Part shown: in pieces, positions 32,953 through 42,842 of the stretch
How positions within the stretch are numbered: position 1 is the first letter of the stretch
Layout: each line of letters begins with the position of its first letter
Source: Flavobacterium psychraerolatum
GTDB lineage: Bacteria; Bacteroidota; Bacteroidia; Flavobacteriales; Flavobacteriaceae
Assembly (NCBI RefSeq): GCF_025960985.1
Contig: NZ_JAOQMX010000014.1
Location: 1-64,000, forward strand
Direction of reading: 5' to 3'
Length of the DNA stretch: 64,000 bases
Translations under genes and position numbers: made by a program
Notes under the pieces: generated by a model
What the model was told of the DNA's origin: nothing
Databases searched by the model: none
What the model saw: only the letters and a program-made list of their open reading frames with translations

Positions 32953-35574
32953 TTAATCTTCATCCAATTCTAGGACTAAGTTTGCAATAAGCGCTGTCCA
33001 ACCTGTTTGGTGAGATGCTCCTAAACCTTTACCGCTATCTCCATCAAAAAATTCATAAAAGAAATGCTCATCTCTAAAGTGTTCATCTCTAGTAAAAAGG
33101 TTGTTGGCATCATCAGAGTGATATTGGAACTTCCCTTTTTGATTGGGCTCAAAAAGTTTTATTAATCGTTTGCTCAATTCATTTGCAATTTGTTTCAAGT
33201 TCATTTTTACTCCAGAACCTGTCGGGAATTCATATACATAAGTTGGTCCGTAAAAAGTATAGTATTTACGCAACGACTGAACAATCATATAGTTCAAAGG
33301 CATCCAAATGGGACCACGCCAATTGGAATTTCCTCCAAACATATTGGATTGACTTTCTCCAGATTCATATTGAATTTGGTGGTGTCCATGGTGTTGAAAA
33401 ACAAATGGATGCTCTTCGTGATATTTTGACAAAGAACGAATTCCATAATCCGAAAGAAACTCTTTTTCATCTAATAAACGTTTTAAAAGATGTTCTAATC
33501 GAAACCCTCTCATGATTGAAAACAGATAATTTCCCTCATCATTTGCATGATGTATATTGGATATTAACGATGCTAAGTCAGGGCGTGTTTTTACTATTTC
33601 TGCTGCTCTAGTACTAAATTTGTTGAGTTCTTCAAATAAATCCTTATGAATGATTTCAACAGCAAATAACGGGATAATACCTACTAATGAACGTACTCTC
33701 ATTAAGTCTGTTGCTCCACTTGCCATTTCGACAACGTCATAATAAAAGTTATCTTGATCATCCCAAAGTGAAATGTCTTTTTTACCAATATGATGCATTG
33801 CCCAAGCGATGTTCAAAAAGTGTCTAAAAAACTTAATCACAGAGTCTTCATAAACTTTATTAGTTTTTGCCAGTTCAAGAGACATGCGCAACATGTTTAA
33901 GGAGAACATTGCCATCCAACTTGTAGCATCTGCTTGTTGCATTCTGGTAATACCTTCTGGCATATGGTTACGGTCAAAAACTCCAATATTATCAAGTCCT
34001 AGAAAACCACCTTCAAATAGATCGGTACCACTTTTGTCTTTTTGATTTACCCACCATGTAAAATTAAGTAGTAATTTTTGAAAAGCTCTTTCCAAAAACA
34101 CGGTATCTCCAGTTCCTGTTTTGGCTTTGTCTTTATCATAAATATTCCATACAGCCCACGAATGCACTGGAGGGTTAACATCGCTAAAGTTCCATTCGTA
34201 AGCTGGAATTTGTCCATTAGGGTGCATGTATCCTTCTTGCAATACTAATAATAACTGCTCTTTTGCAAAGTAGGGGTCAATCTCGACAAATGCTGCCATA
34301 TGAAAAGCTAAATCCCAAGCTGCATACCATGGGTATTCCCATTTATCAGGCATAGAGATAATATGTCGATTGTTCAAATGTTGCCAACTGAAATTTCTTG
34401 TAGGTGGTCTTTTTGAAGCATTTTCTCCTGGACCACCAAAAAACCATCTATGTACATCGTAATAATAGAATTGCTTAGTCCATAACAAGCCTGAAAAAGC
34501 CTTTTTCGCAAGTTCTTGTCGGTGTTTCGGAATGTCTTTTTTGATAATGCCATCATAAAATTCCTCACATTCTTTAATTCTTTCAGTGAATATGGTATCA
34601 AAATTACTCCAAGGATCTTCGATTGTTTTTTTACTTAAACGAACTTTTATACTTTTTTCTTCTCCAGGTTTAAGGATCATTTTATGCCAAACAGCCAATT
34701 TAGATCCATTTTTCTCAGGATTTACAGTAGGCAGTCCGTCAACAACGTGATCATTGATTCCGTCTTTTACATAATCAACTCCATTGGGGGAGTTGTAAAT
34801 TCGTTTGTTGTTAGTTTCATTTTCACAAAATAACTGCTCTCCCTCTTCATGATAAAAGTAATAATTTCCGTTTCTACTACTTCTAGAATGGACGGAATCC
34901 TCTGTTAAGGACTTCATGTTTGGACGGGTGAACTTATCATTATGTTTCCAGAAATTTCTAAACCAAAGATGGGGAAGTACGTGAATTTTTGCTGCCTTTT
35001 TACCACGGTTGATTACAGTCACTTTCATCAAAATATCATCTACATCAGCTTTTGCATATTCTATAAAGCAATCAAAATAAGCACTATTTTTAAAGCTATC
35101 TGTGTCTAGTAACTCAAATTCAGACTCCTCTCTACTACGACGATTTTTTTCAATTATTTCGTTATAAGGGAATTCTTTTTGTGGGTATTTGTATAAATAT
35201 TTGCTGTACGAATGTGTGGGTGTAGAAACTTGATGAAAATATAGTTCCTTGACATCCTCTCCGTGATTTCCTTGATTATTGGTTAGTCCAAACAATCTTT
35301 CTTTTAAAATAGGATCATTCCCATTCCAAAAAGCAGGTGCCAGACATAAAATTTCGCGTGAATCACAATATCCACCAATTCCTTCTTCTCCCCATCGATA
35401 AGCATTGCTACGTGCTTTATCATGATTGATAAATTCCCATGCATTTTCATCTTCGCTATAATCTTCGCGAACGGTTCCCCATTGTCTTTCGGCTAAATAA
35501 GGACCCCATTTTTTCCAAGTTCTATAGGTGTCATTAATAGCTAATCTTTCTACTTCAGAAGTCGTATCGGTCAT
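32953..35574 (-). CDS. GH63-type glucosidase (MGH1-like)
   Basis: 873 residues, no signal peptide, so cytoplasmic. The (alpha/alpha)6-barrel catalytic part has the family words FGGPGENASKRPPTRNFSWQHL, WEYPWYAAWDLAFHMAAF and PPVHSWAVWNIYD, and ending MFGGNSNWRGPIWMPLNYM; these hold the likely acid/base Asp (AWD) and Glu. The N-terminal part (WGPYLAERQWGTVREDYS) is the typical bacterial GH63 start. Bacterial members act on glucosides such as glucosylglycerate or mannosylglycerate; the substrate here is not known, but the stress setting suggests compatible-solute turnover. Confidence 0.88.
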   Translation of the reverse strand: MTDTTSEVERLAINDTYRTWKKWGPYLAERQWGTVREDYSEDENAWEFINHDKARSNAYRWGEEGIGGYCDSREILCLAPAFWNGNDPILKERLFGLTNNQGNHGEDVKELYFHQVSTPTHSYSKYLYKYPQKEFPYNEIIEKNRRSREESEFELLDTDSFKNSAYFDCFIEYAKADVDDILMKVTVINRGKKAAKIHVLPHLWFRNFWKHNDKFTRPNMKSLTEDSVHSRSSRNGNYYFYHEEGEQLFCENETNNKRIYNSPNGVDYVKDGINDHVVDGLPTVNPEKNGSKLAVWHKMILKPGEEKSIKVRLSKKTIEDPWSNFDTIFTERIKECEEFYDGIIKKDIPKHRQELAKKAFSGLLWTKQFYYYDVHRWFFGGPGENASKRPPTRNFSWQHLNNRHIISMPDKWEYPWYAAWDLAFHMAAFVEIDPYFAKEQLLLVLQEGYMHPNGQIPAYEWNFSDVNPPVHSWAVWNIYDKDKAKTGTGDTVFLERAFQKLLLNFTWWVNQKDKSGTDLFEGGFLGLDNIGVFDRNHMPEGITRMQQADATSWMAMFSLNMLRMSLELAKTNKVYEDSVIKFFRHFLNIAWAMHHIGKKDISLWDDQDNFYYDVVEMASGATDLMRVRSLVGIIPLFAVEIIHKDLFEELNKFSTRAAEIVKTRPDLASLISNIHHANDEGNYLFSIMRGFRLEHLLKRLLDEKEFLSDYGIRSLSKYHEEHPFVFQHHGHHQIQYESGESQSNMFGGNSNWRGPIWMPLNYMIVQSLRKYYTFYGPTYVYEFPTGSGVKMNLKQIANELSKRLIKLFEPNQKGKFQYHSDDANNLFTRDEHFRDEHFFYEFFDGDSGKGLGASHQTGWTALIANLVLELDED

Positions 35575-35869
35575 ATTCTGTAATTCTTAATAATTAAATC
35601 TTTTTTGTGAAACATCTAGTTATACTAGATAGCTTTCGTCTAAAGTAATGTTTTTTTAACAACAAACCTTCAGTATAATCAGTATTCGTAAATTGTTGAA
35701 TTAGCTTTTTTTTCTTTTTATTAACCAAAATAAAAGCCTTTTATATTCCTGTATTTATGTTTTAAATTGTTGTTAAAGTAATTAAATTTTTCTCTTTTAT
35801 GGTTTTGTAAAACAATAAAAGTTTTTTTTATCAAATAATTGATAGGTTGCTTTGCAGTAAATTATCAGA

Positions 35870-38248
35870 TTAGATGGTTATATCAATTGTTGGTTCTTTA
35901 AATTCTTGTTTGTTTGCTAATGATTTATTTAGGGTTAAAACTAAACATGGAAGTAACATTAAATTGGATAACATTCCAAAAAGTAAAGTCATTGCGATTA
36001 ATCCACCAAGAGCAACTGTTCCTCCAAAATCTGAAAGCATGAAAACTGAAAACCCAGCAAATAGTACTACAGAAGTATAAAACATGCTTAGTCCTGCTTC
36101 TTTCAAAGTTGCAAATACAGATTTTTTTATTTTCCAATGGTTATGGACGAGTTCTTGACGGTACTGTGCCAAAAAGTGAATTGTATCATCTACTGAAAGT
36201 CCAAAGGCAATACTGAAAACCAAAATGGTTGAAGGTTTTAATGGAATACCAAAATACCCCATTAAACCTGCCGTAATCATTAATGGTAATAAATTTGGAA
36301 TGACAGAAACTACGACCATTTTAAAGGATCTGAACATGAAAATCATAAGCATACAAATTAAAAATACTGCAAAAAGTAATGAAGTAATTAAATTGTCCAA
36401 TAAGTATTTTGTCCCTTTTTCAAAGACTAATGCTTTTCCAGTCATGACAACATTGTAGCGGTCTTTTGGGAAAATTTTATTTATTTTGGCTAACAGTTCA
36501 TCTTCTATTTTAGACATGTTTCCAGTTCCGATATCCTTCATAAACGTAGTGATACGTGCTGTTTGACCATCGCTATCTACATAGCTTTTCATAATGTTTT
36601 CTTTAGTATTTTTTGTCGCATTTTTGGCATAACTCAATATAAAACTTTGCTCTTGCGAACTTGGTAACTCATAATAATTTGGGTTACCGTTGTAATAGGC
36701 TTGTTTTGAATATTTGACCAAATTCACAATGGAAATCGGTTTAGATAATTCAGGTATCGAATCGATGGTTTTTTGTAATTCGTCCATTTTTCGTAAGGTC
36801 GACGATTTCATAACTCCTTTTTTTCTCTTGGTGTCAATCGTAATTTCTAACGGCATAACTCCATTAAATTCTTTTTCAAAAAATTGAATATCTCTGAAGA
36901 AATCAGTGTTTTGAGGCATGTCTTCTATCAAACTACCAGAGGTTTGAATTTGTAATGCGCCGTATGTGCTTATGGCAAATAAGGCAATCGCGACTGCGTA
37001 TACATAACGACGATTGTATTTTACCATTTTTTCGATCCAGTCCATGAAACTCTTGGTGTAATTAAGACTCAAATGTTTTAAATGTTTGGGTTTAGGAACT
37101 GGTTGGTAGCTGTAATAAATAGGAATTGTGATCAAACACAAAAAGAATAGGGCCATAATGCTCAATGACGAAATAATACCAAACTCTTTTAATAATTGAC
37201 TGTTGGTAATTACAAAAGTAGCAAAACCTGCCGCTGTGGTCAAATTGGTCATCAAAGTAGCAGTACCCACTTTGGTAATGACTCTTTGTAATGCTTTGGC
37301 TTTGTTGCCGTGAAGCATATATTCTTGTTGGTATTTATTGGTCAAGAAGATGCAATTGGGAATACCAATAACAATTACTAAGGTTGGCACCAAAGCCGTT
37401 AGAACAGTTATGTGATAATTGAATACTCCTAAAAGTCCAAAGGTCCACATAACACCAACACCAACAATTAAAATGGCAATTAAAGTAGCTCTAAACGATC
37501 GGAAAAAGAAAAAGAAAATCAGAGAGGTAATCAATAGTGAAGCACCAATAAATAAGCTTATCTCGTTAAGGATGCTGATAGCATTAAGTGTTCGGATGTA
37601 GGGCATTCCAGAAACACGTAAGTCAATACCCGTTTCTTGTTCGAATGCTTTAATTTTTGGGATAAAATCATTGACGATATAATCCTTACGGTGTGCTGTA
37701 TTTACAATTTTTTTGTCCATGTAAATAGCAGAGCGCAAACTTCCGTTTTGTTTGTTATAAAGGAGGCCTTCATAAAAGGGCATATTTTCAAATAAATCCT
37801 TTTTAACGGAGTTCAAATAGGTTTGTGAAGTAGTTTTACTTTGATCAACAAAAGGAACCATCTCAAAGGTTTTGAGTGAATCATTTTTCCTAAGTTGTTT
37901 TAAATCGTTGATAGAAACAACCAAGTCAATTTCTTTTTGTGCTTTGATTTCGGTCATTAATTTATTCCATGCTGCAAAAACCTTTGGAGTAAAAAAAGCA
38001 TTATCTTGAACCCCAACTACGATCAAGTTTCCTTCTTCACCAAATTTATCTAGGAAAGCATTGTACTCGGTATTAATATTGTTATTGTCTGGAAGCAAAT
38101 TAGCTTCGGTAAATGAAAACTGAATGTTTTTCCACTGTAAAGCCAGTAAAACGGTTATCAAAAAGATAAGACCAAGAATGGCAAGTCTGTTTTTAAGTAC
38201 GATTCGAGCGATAAATTCCCAGAAACCTACTTTAAATATTTTTTTCAT
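35870..38248 (-). CDS. RND-superfamily exporter, MMPL/SSD type
   Basis: 792 residues with two six-helix halves. Each half starts with a transmembrane helix, then a large periplasmic domain (about 40-220 and 425-600), then five helices containing the RND/MMPL signature: VPTLVIVIGIPNCIFLTNKYQQEY and ILVFSIAFGLSVDDTIHFLAQYRQELVH. The D-D pair of the second signature is typical of proton relay in this superfamily. Such proteins move lipids or hydrophobic molecules; hopanoid, carotenoid or lipid transport is possible but unproven. A single gene with no adaptor or outer-membrane partner nearby. Confidence 0.88.
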   Translation of the reverse strand: MKKIFKVGFWEFIARIVLKNRLAILGLIFLITVLLALQWKNIQFSFTEANLLPDNNNINTEYNAFLDKFGEEGNLIVVGVQDNAFFTPKVFAAWNKLMTEIKAQKEIDLVVSINDLKQLRKNDSLKTFEMVPFVDQSKTTSQTYLNSVKKDLFENMPFYEGLLYNKQNGSLRSAIYMDKKIVNTAHRKDYIVNDFIPKIKAFEQETGIDLRVSGMPYIRTLNAISILNEISLFIGASLLITSLIFFFFFRSFRATLIAILIVGVGVMWTFGLLGVFNYHITVLTALVPTLVIVIGIPNCIFLTNKYQQEYMLHGNKAKALQRVITKVGTATLMTNLTTAAGFATFVITNSQLLKEFGIISSLSIMALFFLCLITIPIYYSYQPVPKPKHLKHLSLNYTKSFMDWIEKMVKYNRRYVYAVAIALFAISTYGALQIQTSGSLIEDMPQNTDFFRDIQFFEKEFNGVMPLEITIDTKRKKGVMKSSTLRKMDELQKTIDSIPELSKPISIVNLVKYSKQAYYNGNPNYYELPSSQEQSFILSYAKNATKNTKENIMKSYVDSDGQTARITTFMKDIGTGNMSKIEDELLAKINKIFPKDRYNVVMTGKALVFEKGTKYLLDNLITSLLFAVFLICMLMIFMFRSFKMVVVSVIPNLLPLMITAGLMGYFGIPLKPSTILVFSIAFGLSVDDTIHFLAQYRQELVHNHWKIKKSVFATLKEAGLSMFYTSVVLFAGFSVFMLSDFGGTVALGGLIAMTLLFGMLSNLMLLPCLVLTLNKSLANKQEFKEPTIDITI

Positions 38249-38506
38249 AGATGATTTAAAATGAGGGCAAAGGTAGTGAAAACGCTAATAATAGAGTCGG
38301 TTATTAGTGAATTTTAAATCATTTTTATGGTTTTGTATTGTCTTAAAAGTTAATTTTGGGCTATTAAAAGAGGCTAGTGTAATTAGCTTCCGTATAATTA
38401 TTTTTACAAAAAAAAGTTATTTGCAGGTTGTACTTACTGTTTGTAATGATCTAAGATATATTGTAGGTTCTAGACTGCTAGAAAAAAAACGGAGAGTACT
38501 ATAAGG
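38249..38506 (+). promoter_or_regulatory. untranslated leader region of the SMR exporter
   Basis: The 306-bp gap between two divergent genes. On the plus strand a TAATTTTG box is at 38351-38358 (its best TTG partner is only 15 nt away), giving a possible leader of about 190 nt before the SMR gene. The leader contains small hairpins (gcta-tagc near 38373-38387, tctag-ctaga near 38469-38482) and ttccgt / acgga words that could pair. No known riboswitch class was recognised. Confidence 0.4.
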
Positions 38507-38537
38507 AAAGGTTTTAGTAAAAAAGCCTTTGTTTTTT
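38507..38537 (+). terminator. terminator-like hairpin just before the SMR exporter (possible attenuator)
   Basis: Stem aaaggtttt / aaagccttt (one U-G pair), 6-nt loop, then g and six T, 18 nt before the SMR start codon at 38555. There is no plus-strand gene upstream between 32115 and here, so the structure can only act on the SMR transcript itself. Confidence 0.6.
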
Positions 38538-38554
38538 AATTTTAAAATAAAAAA

Positions 38555-38884
38555 ATGAGTTGGATTTTATTAATTATTGGAGGTTTTTTTGAAGTTGCAT
38601 TTGCTTCCTGCTTGGGTAAAGCCAAAGAAACCTCAGGACTCGAATCGACCTATTGGATTATTGGGTTTTTACTGTCTTTGAGCGTTAGTATGATTTTATT
38701 GTACAAAGCTACGCAAGTATTGCCTATTGGTACTGCCTATGCTGTTTGGACTGGAATTGGAGCTGTCGGAACAGTACTTGTTGGGGTTTTGGTTTTTAAG
38801 GAGCCAGCAACCTTTTGGCGTATGTTCTTTATCTCTACTTTGATTATTTCGATTATAGGGCTAAAATTTGTTTCGAGTCATTAA
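38555..38884 (+). CDS. SMR family small multidrug/guanidinium exporter
   Basis: 109 residues, four hydrophobic helices. It begins MSWILLIIGGFFEVAFASCLGKAK, with the essential membrane Glu at E13 (GGFFEVAF) and ends in GLKFVSSH. The words YWIIGFLLSLSVSMILLYKA and AVWTGIGAVGTVLVGVLVFKE belong to the SugE/Gdx side of the family, which exports guanidinium, rather than the broad drug exporter side; the assignment is by eye. The stop codon overlaps the stop codon of the converging DUF5686 gene by 4 bp. Regulation by the upstream hairpin is possible. Confidence 0.9.
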   Translation: MSWILLIIGGFFEVAFASCLGKAKETSGLESTYWIIGFLLSLSVSMILLYKATQVLPIGTAYAVWTGIGAVGTVLVGVLVFKEPATFWRMFFISTLIISIIGLKFVSSH

Positions 38885-41379
38885 AGACCGATATTCAATA
38901 CAAAACTAAGTTTAACCGCAATATTATCTTCAAACTTAGGTAATTGGTTGGGGCCATATCGATAAAAAGCAGTTAGTCCCAAACCATTTAGAATTTGATT
39001 CAGTTCTATACCCGATTCAAAATAGCCTTTATTTAATGTTTTGTATTCTATACCGACATGCTGTTCTGGTTTTTGTAGATTTCCCCACGCCATTCTAGAC
39101 ACCAAGACCAAAGATGGTTTTATTTTCGAAAATAATTTAAGCCTATTTAAGCTATGTTTGAATTGAAAATAAGCAAATTCACTAGAGAAAAACTCATTGA
39201 AATACATGGTTTCAAAACTGTTTTTACCTGCAAATGTAATACGTTGAACAATAGTTTCTTTTGTAATATTATTTGGTGAAGTATTATACAAATGGGTGAG
39301 TGGCACATCTCCAAGTGCATATCCTCCTTGGAATAGCAGATTGGTTTTTTGACCATTCAAATATTTTTTTTCATATTCTGTTTTAAAATCAATTTTTGTA
39401 AACTGAAAATCGGTTAATACAGCTTTAGGTAGACTTTGAGTTATTTGAAAGGTGAATTTTGGATAACGCTTTTCAATTTCTATTCTTCCATTTGGGGTTT
39501 GCATGTAATCGCTAAAGGGATTCCACTGCAACGAAACCTTGGCAGTGGTCATTTGGTAATTTGTATACAGATGGTTGTGCAAGTTATAGGCATAATTAAA
39601 TTTGGGTAATATTTCCGAATGAGAAAGTTCCCAAATACTTTCGGTTTTAGGGATTATGGCGGTTTCAATATAGGTTCTCCAACTTACATAATTATAAAAG
39701 GTACTGATGTTAATAGGTCTAGGGTCGTAAAGTTTAAAAGGTACTTTGTCAATCGCAAATGTGGTACTAGCGATCTCGCGTACATCATCAGTATAATCTG
39801 CGCCAATCCATGAATTTGAGAATTTACCCACGCGTACCGAAGCTCCAAAATGATATTTAAAAGCGCCATCCTTGGTGCCATAAGCTGCATAGGCATCAAT
39901 CTTAAAGATTTTTGACATGCGTTCGTTGGTTACGCCTCCAAATCCCAAACGAAACCCCTCATAATTGTTGTAGCGCACAAGTTTTCGTAAATCCATATCA
40001 AAAAAAGGTAGCGGTAAATACCCATTAATAATTTTTCGACCAAAACGGATTTTACTCTCTAATCGTTTTTTTTGGAAAAATGTATCGAGGACAAAATAGG
40101 TTTTTTTCTCACGTAGGTCTAGAGAGTCTTTCCGATATTTGTTCCAAAAATCGACTGGTTTGTTTAATGCATTGTCTTTTATTTCGATACTTACAAATGA
40201 CTTTTTTACAGTTACGGGTTTGTTATATCGAAAATCAAAATTATTAGTCTGAGAACTTAAGTATACATAGTCAGAGGGTTGTTTTTCTCTTGTAGACAAA
40301 TTATCGTCAAAATCTCCATCAAATTGAATTGTTCCGCCCAAAATTTTGATATCATCATCATTTTTTCCTTTTACAATTTTAAATTTTTTGGAAATTGGGA
40401 ACCACATTTTTTGCTCTGGAACATATTCAAATTCATGTGTTCCGCTGATATCAAGTACGCCTTTGATACGCATTACCGCTTTTGCAACAGCATAACTTTT
40501 TTGGTCTATATAAAGAATACCTTCTAGACCAGCGGTTTTGCTTATTTTTTTATTCTTAAAGTGAATCATATACGTCATCCGGCCACCTATGTTTACGGTA
40601 TCCAAAAGTTTGTAACTGTATTCTTTGGGGGCATTTCTGGAGATGGGACTTTTGTATTTAGTCTCAAATAATTCATATTTTTCATCATAAACAGAGAACG
40701 ATTGCAAATTGAAACCAATAATTTCGTAGAGGGGCTGTTTTAAGCCTGCCATTTTTGTACCTAGTATGGTTTCCTTTAGAGAATTATCTTTAAATTGAAA
40801 ATGGGAAACCTTTTCAGTTATAAATAAATGATGTTTAGTTATAGCTTCTTTGAATTTGAATTTTGTAGAATCAATTTTCTTAAAAACTAAACCGCGTCTT
40901 CTTTGAATAAAAACAGAATCTAACGTACCAATAATGGAATCTGGATGCGCACTAACCAATAGTTTGTTGTAAGATTTGAATTCAAAACTAGTAAGATTGT
41001 TCTTTGGGTTGTTTGCCTTTTTGAGAGCAATTGCTTGCTTTATAATAGCTGTTGCAGGATTATTATTGAAAATTGTTGCTTTTTGTAGCGCCGTCGTATT
41101 GGGAGTGAGGTAGATTGGGTAAAAATTCAGGCCTATCGAAAGATCATTTTTTGTGTTACTATAACCAAGGTATGTTGTTTCGAAAATAGGGTAGTCTGTT
41201 GTGGTCTTAAATGCAAACTTTCCATCTACATCCGTAATCGTCTTATGATTTTTATCGAAAGTAAGGGTGGCAAACGGAAGCGCTTTATTTGTTTCTATAT
41301 CTTTTACAATACCATTGACTTGGAACTGCGCCTGAAGGGTAAGGGAGGTTAGTAAAAGAAATAAAAATATATACTTCAT
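38881..41379 (-). CDS. DUF5686 outer-membrane protein with CarboxypepD-like domain
   Basis: 832 residues. Signal peptide about 1-17 (LTLQAQ), a CarboxypepD-regulatory-like domain about 20-95 (VNGIVKDIETNKALPFATLTF, TITDVDGKFAF), then the long DUF5686 region with a beta-rich C-terminal part (YNLHNHLYTNYQMTTAKVSL, FEDNIAVKLSFVLNIGL end) compatible with an outer-membrane barrel. DUF5686 proteins are frequent in Bacteroidota and without defined substrate. The gene stands alone, with a terminator-like stop overlap with the SMR gene. Confidence 0.9.
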   Translation of the reverse strand: MKYIFLFLLLTSLTLQAQFQVNGIVKDIETNKALPFATLTFDKNHKTITDVDGKFAFKTTTDYPIFETTYLGYSNTKNDLSIGLNFYPIYLTPNTTALQKATIFNNNPATAIIKQAIALKKANNPKNNLTSFEFKSYNKLLVSAHPDSIIGTLDSVFIQRRRGLVFKKIDSTKFKFKEAITKHHLFITEKVSHFQFKDNSLKETILGTKMAGLKQPLYEIIGFNLQSFSVYDEKYELFETKYKSPISRNAPKEYSYKLLDTVNIGGRMTYMIHFKNKKISKTAGLEGILYIDQKSYAVAKAVMRIKGVLDISGTHEFEYVPEQKMWFPISKKFKIVKGKNDDDIKILGGTIQFDGDFDDNLSTREKQPSDYVYLSSQTNNFDFRYNKPVTVKKSFVSIEIKDNALNKPVDFWNKYRKDSLDLREKKTYFVLDTFFQKKRLESKIRFGRKIINGYLPLPFFDMDLRKLVRYNNYEGFRLGFGGVTNERMSKIFKIDAYAAYGTKDGAFKYHFGASVRVGKFSNSWIGADYTDDVREIASTTFAIDKVPFKLYDPRPINISTFYNYVSWRTYIETAIIPKTESIWELSHSEILPKFNYAYNLHNHLYTNYQMTTAKVSLQWNPFSDYMQTPNGRIEIEKRYPKFTFQITQSLPKAVLTDFQFTKIDFKTEYEKKYLNGQKTNLLFQGGYALGDVPLTHLYNTSPNNITKETIVQRITFAGKNSFETMYFNEFFSSEFAYFQFKHSLNRLKLFSKIKPSLVLVSRMAWGNLQKPEQHVGIEYKTLNKGYFESGIELNQILNGLGLTAFYRYGPNQLPKFEDNIAVKLSFVLNIGL

Positions 41380-41437
41380 AATATCAATTTCATATCAAAC
41401 GTGTGGATGATTAATTTGGTATGGCAAAAATAAGAAT

Positions 41438-41469
41438 AAAAAAGTCCGTTTACAGCGTAAACGGACTTT
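41438..41469 (-). terminator. terminator between frr and the DUF5686 gene
   Basis: Perfect 12-bp stem aaagtccgttta / taaacggacttt, 5-nt loop, A run on the left (U run in the minus reading). Confidence 0.85.
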
Positions 41470-41490
41470 AAGTTAGTAGAGGTACTACTA

Positions 41491-42054
41491 TTATACCTTC
41501 ATGATTTCGGCTTCTTTAACGACCAATAGTTCATCAATTTTTCTGATGTAGTTGTTCGTTAAAATCTGAACTTCTTCTTCTGCGCTTTTACACATATCCT
41601 CTGAAGTACCGTCTTTTTCTAATTTTTTAATGTCTGTGTTAGCATCTTTTCTAGAATTTCTAATTCCGATTTTAGCATCTTCTGCTTCAGATTTTGCTTG
41701 TTTTGCCAAATCACGTCTTCTGTCTTCTGTCAAAGGCGGAACACTAATGATAATCAAATCGCCATTGTTCATTGGGTTGAATCCAAGATTGGCAATCATA
41801 ATCGCTTTTTCAATCGGGTGCAACATGTTTTTTTCAAAGGGTTGCAAAGTAATCGTTCTAGCGTCTGGAGTACTTATTTTTGCTACTTGAGTTAGTGGGG
41901 TTGAAGATCCATAATAATCAACAAAGACACTACCAATCATGGCTGGTGAAGCTTTTCCTGCACGAATATTTGTAAATTCTTTTTCTAAGTGTGCAATCGA
42001 GCCTTCCATTGATTCTTTAGCACTATCTAATATAAAATCTATTTCTTCAGTCAT
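41491..42054 (-). CDS. frr: ribosome recycling factor
   Basis: Splits the post-termination ribosome together with EF-G. 187 residues, the usual length. Family words: MEGSIAHLEKEFTNIRAGKASPAM in the first helix, YYGSSTPLTQVAKISTPDARTITLQPFEKN in domain II, and PPLTEDRRRDLAKQAKSEAEDAKIGIRNSRKDAN with LEKDGTSEDMCKSAEEEVQ in the long helices. Placed 80 nt after pyrH in the same direction, the common pyrH-frr order. Nothing unusual. Confidence 0.97.
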   Translation of the reverse strand: MTEEIDFILDSAKESMEGSIAHLEKEFTNIRAGKASPAMIGSVFVDYYGSSTPLTQVAKISTPDARTITLQPFEKNMLHPIEKAIMIANLGFNPMNNGDLIIISVPPLTEDRRRDLAKQAKSEAEDAKIGIRNSRKDANTDIKKLEKDGTSEDMCKSAEEEVQILTNNYIRKIDELLVVKEAEIMKV

Positions 42055-42134
42055 TTTTTTGATTTTTATTTTTTTAGAATCAGTTTTATTTCAAGGTTCT
42101 ATTTGAATAGAAAATTAAAACCGAATGCTGCAAA

Positions 42135-42842
42135 CTAGACGTTTACAACTGTTCCTATATTATCTCCATTACAAATTTTTTCAAGATTACCAATTTTGTT
42201 CATGTCAAAAATAACAATTGGCAATTTGTTTTCTTGGCTTAATGTAAAGGCTGTTGTGTCCATTACGTTCAATCCTTTTTTTAGTACGTCTTCAAACGAA
42301 ATCGTATCAAATTTAATTGCAGCAGCATTTTTTTCAGGGTCACAATCATACACACCATCTACGCGAGTTCCTTTTAGGATTACGTCAGCATTAATTTCAA
42401 CACCTCTTAGTACAGCAGCTGTATCAGTTGTAAAATAAGGGTTTCCTGTACCAGCACCAAAAATTACAATTCTACCTTTTTCAAGATGGCGTACTGCTCT
42501 TCGTTTGATATAAGGTTCAGCAATAGCTTCGATTTTTAGGGCAGTTTGTAATCTTGTCAACATTCCTTTGTCTTCAAGAGCACCTTGCAATGCCATACCA
42601 TTAATGATAGTAGCAAGCATTCCCATATAATCTCCTTGCACGCGATCCATACCGGCACTAGCACCTGCAACTCCTCTAAAGATATTTCCACCTCCAATTA
42701 CAATGGCTATTTCAATCCCTTTATTGTGGATTTTTTTGATTTCTTCAGCATATTCAGCCAATCTTACAGGATCAATTCCATATTGTTTATCTCCCATTAA
42801 AGCTTCGCCACTTAATTTCAGTAGAATTCTTTTGTATTTCAT
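42135..42842 (-). CDS. pyrH: UMP kinase
   Basis: Converts UMP to UDP with ATP. About 235 residues when started at the ATG at 42842 ([17 protein letters not shown]), which is the canonical PyrH N-terminus; the reading frame is open 48 codons further upstream but that part does not look like the family. Amino-acid-kinase fold motifs: KLSGEAL near 9-15, [10 protein letters not shown] near 50, [21 protein letters not shown] and [16 protein letters not shown]. Upstream of frr, essential. Confidence 0.96.
   Translation of the reverse strand: MKYKRILLKLSGEALMGDKQYGIDPVRLAEYAEEIKKIHNKGIEIAIVIGGGNIFRGVAGASAGMDRVQGDYMGMLATIINGMALQGALEDKGMLTRLQTALKIEAIAEPYIKRRAVRHLEKGRIVIFGAGTGNPYFTTDTAAVLRGVEINADVILKGTRVDGVYDCDPEKNAAAIKFDTISFEDVLKKGLNVMDTTAFTLSQENKLPIVIFDMNKIGNLEKICNGDNIGTVVNV

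Noticed and set aside
38307..38504. 65-codon ORF in the leader of the SMR gene
   Set aside because: Starts and ends inside AT-rich leader sequence, and the translation shows no protein-like pattern; the RNA-structure reading is better supported.
38249..38554. A known guanidine-I (ykkC) or mini-ykkC riboswitch before the SMR gene
   Set aside because: The conserved words of these classes (such as the CTAGGGTTCCG-type block or paired ACGR loops) were not found; only a possible attenuator can be supported.
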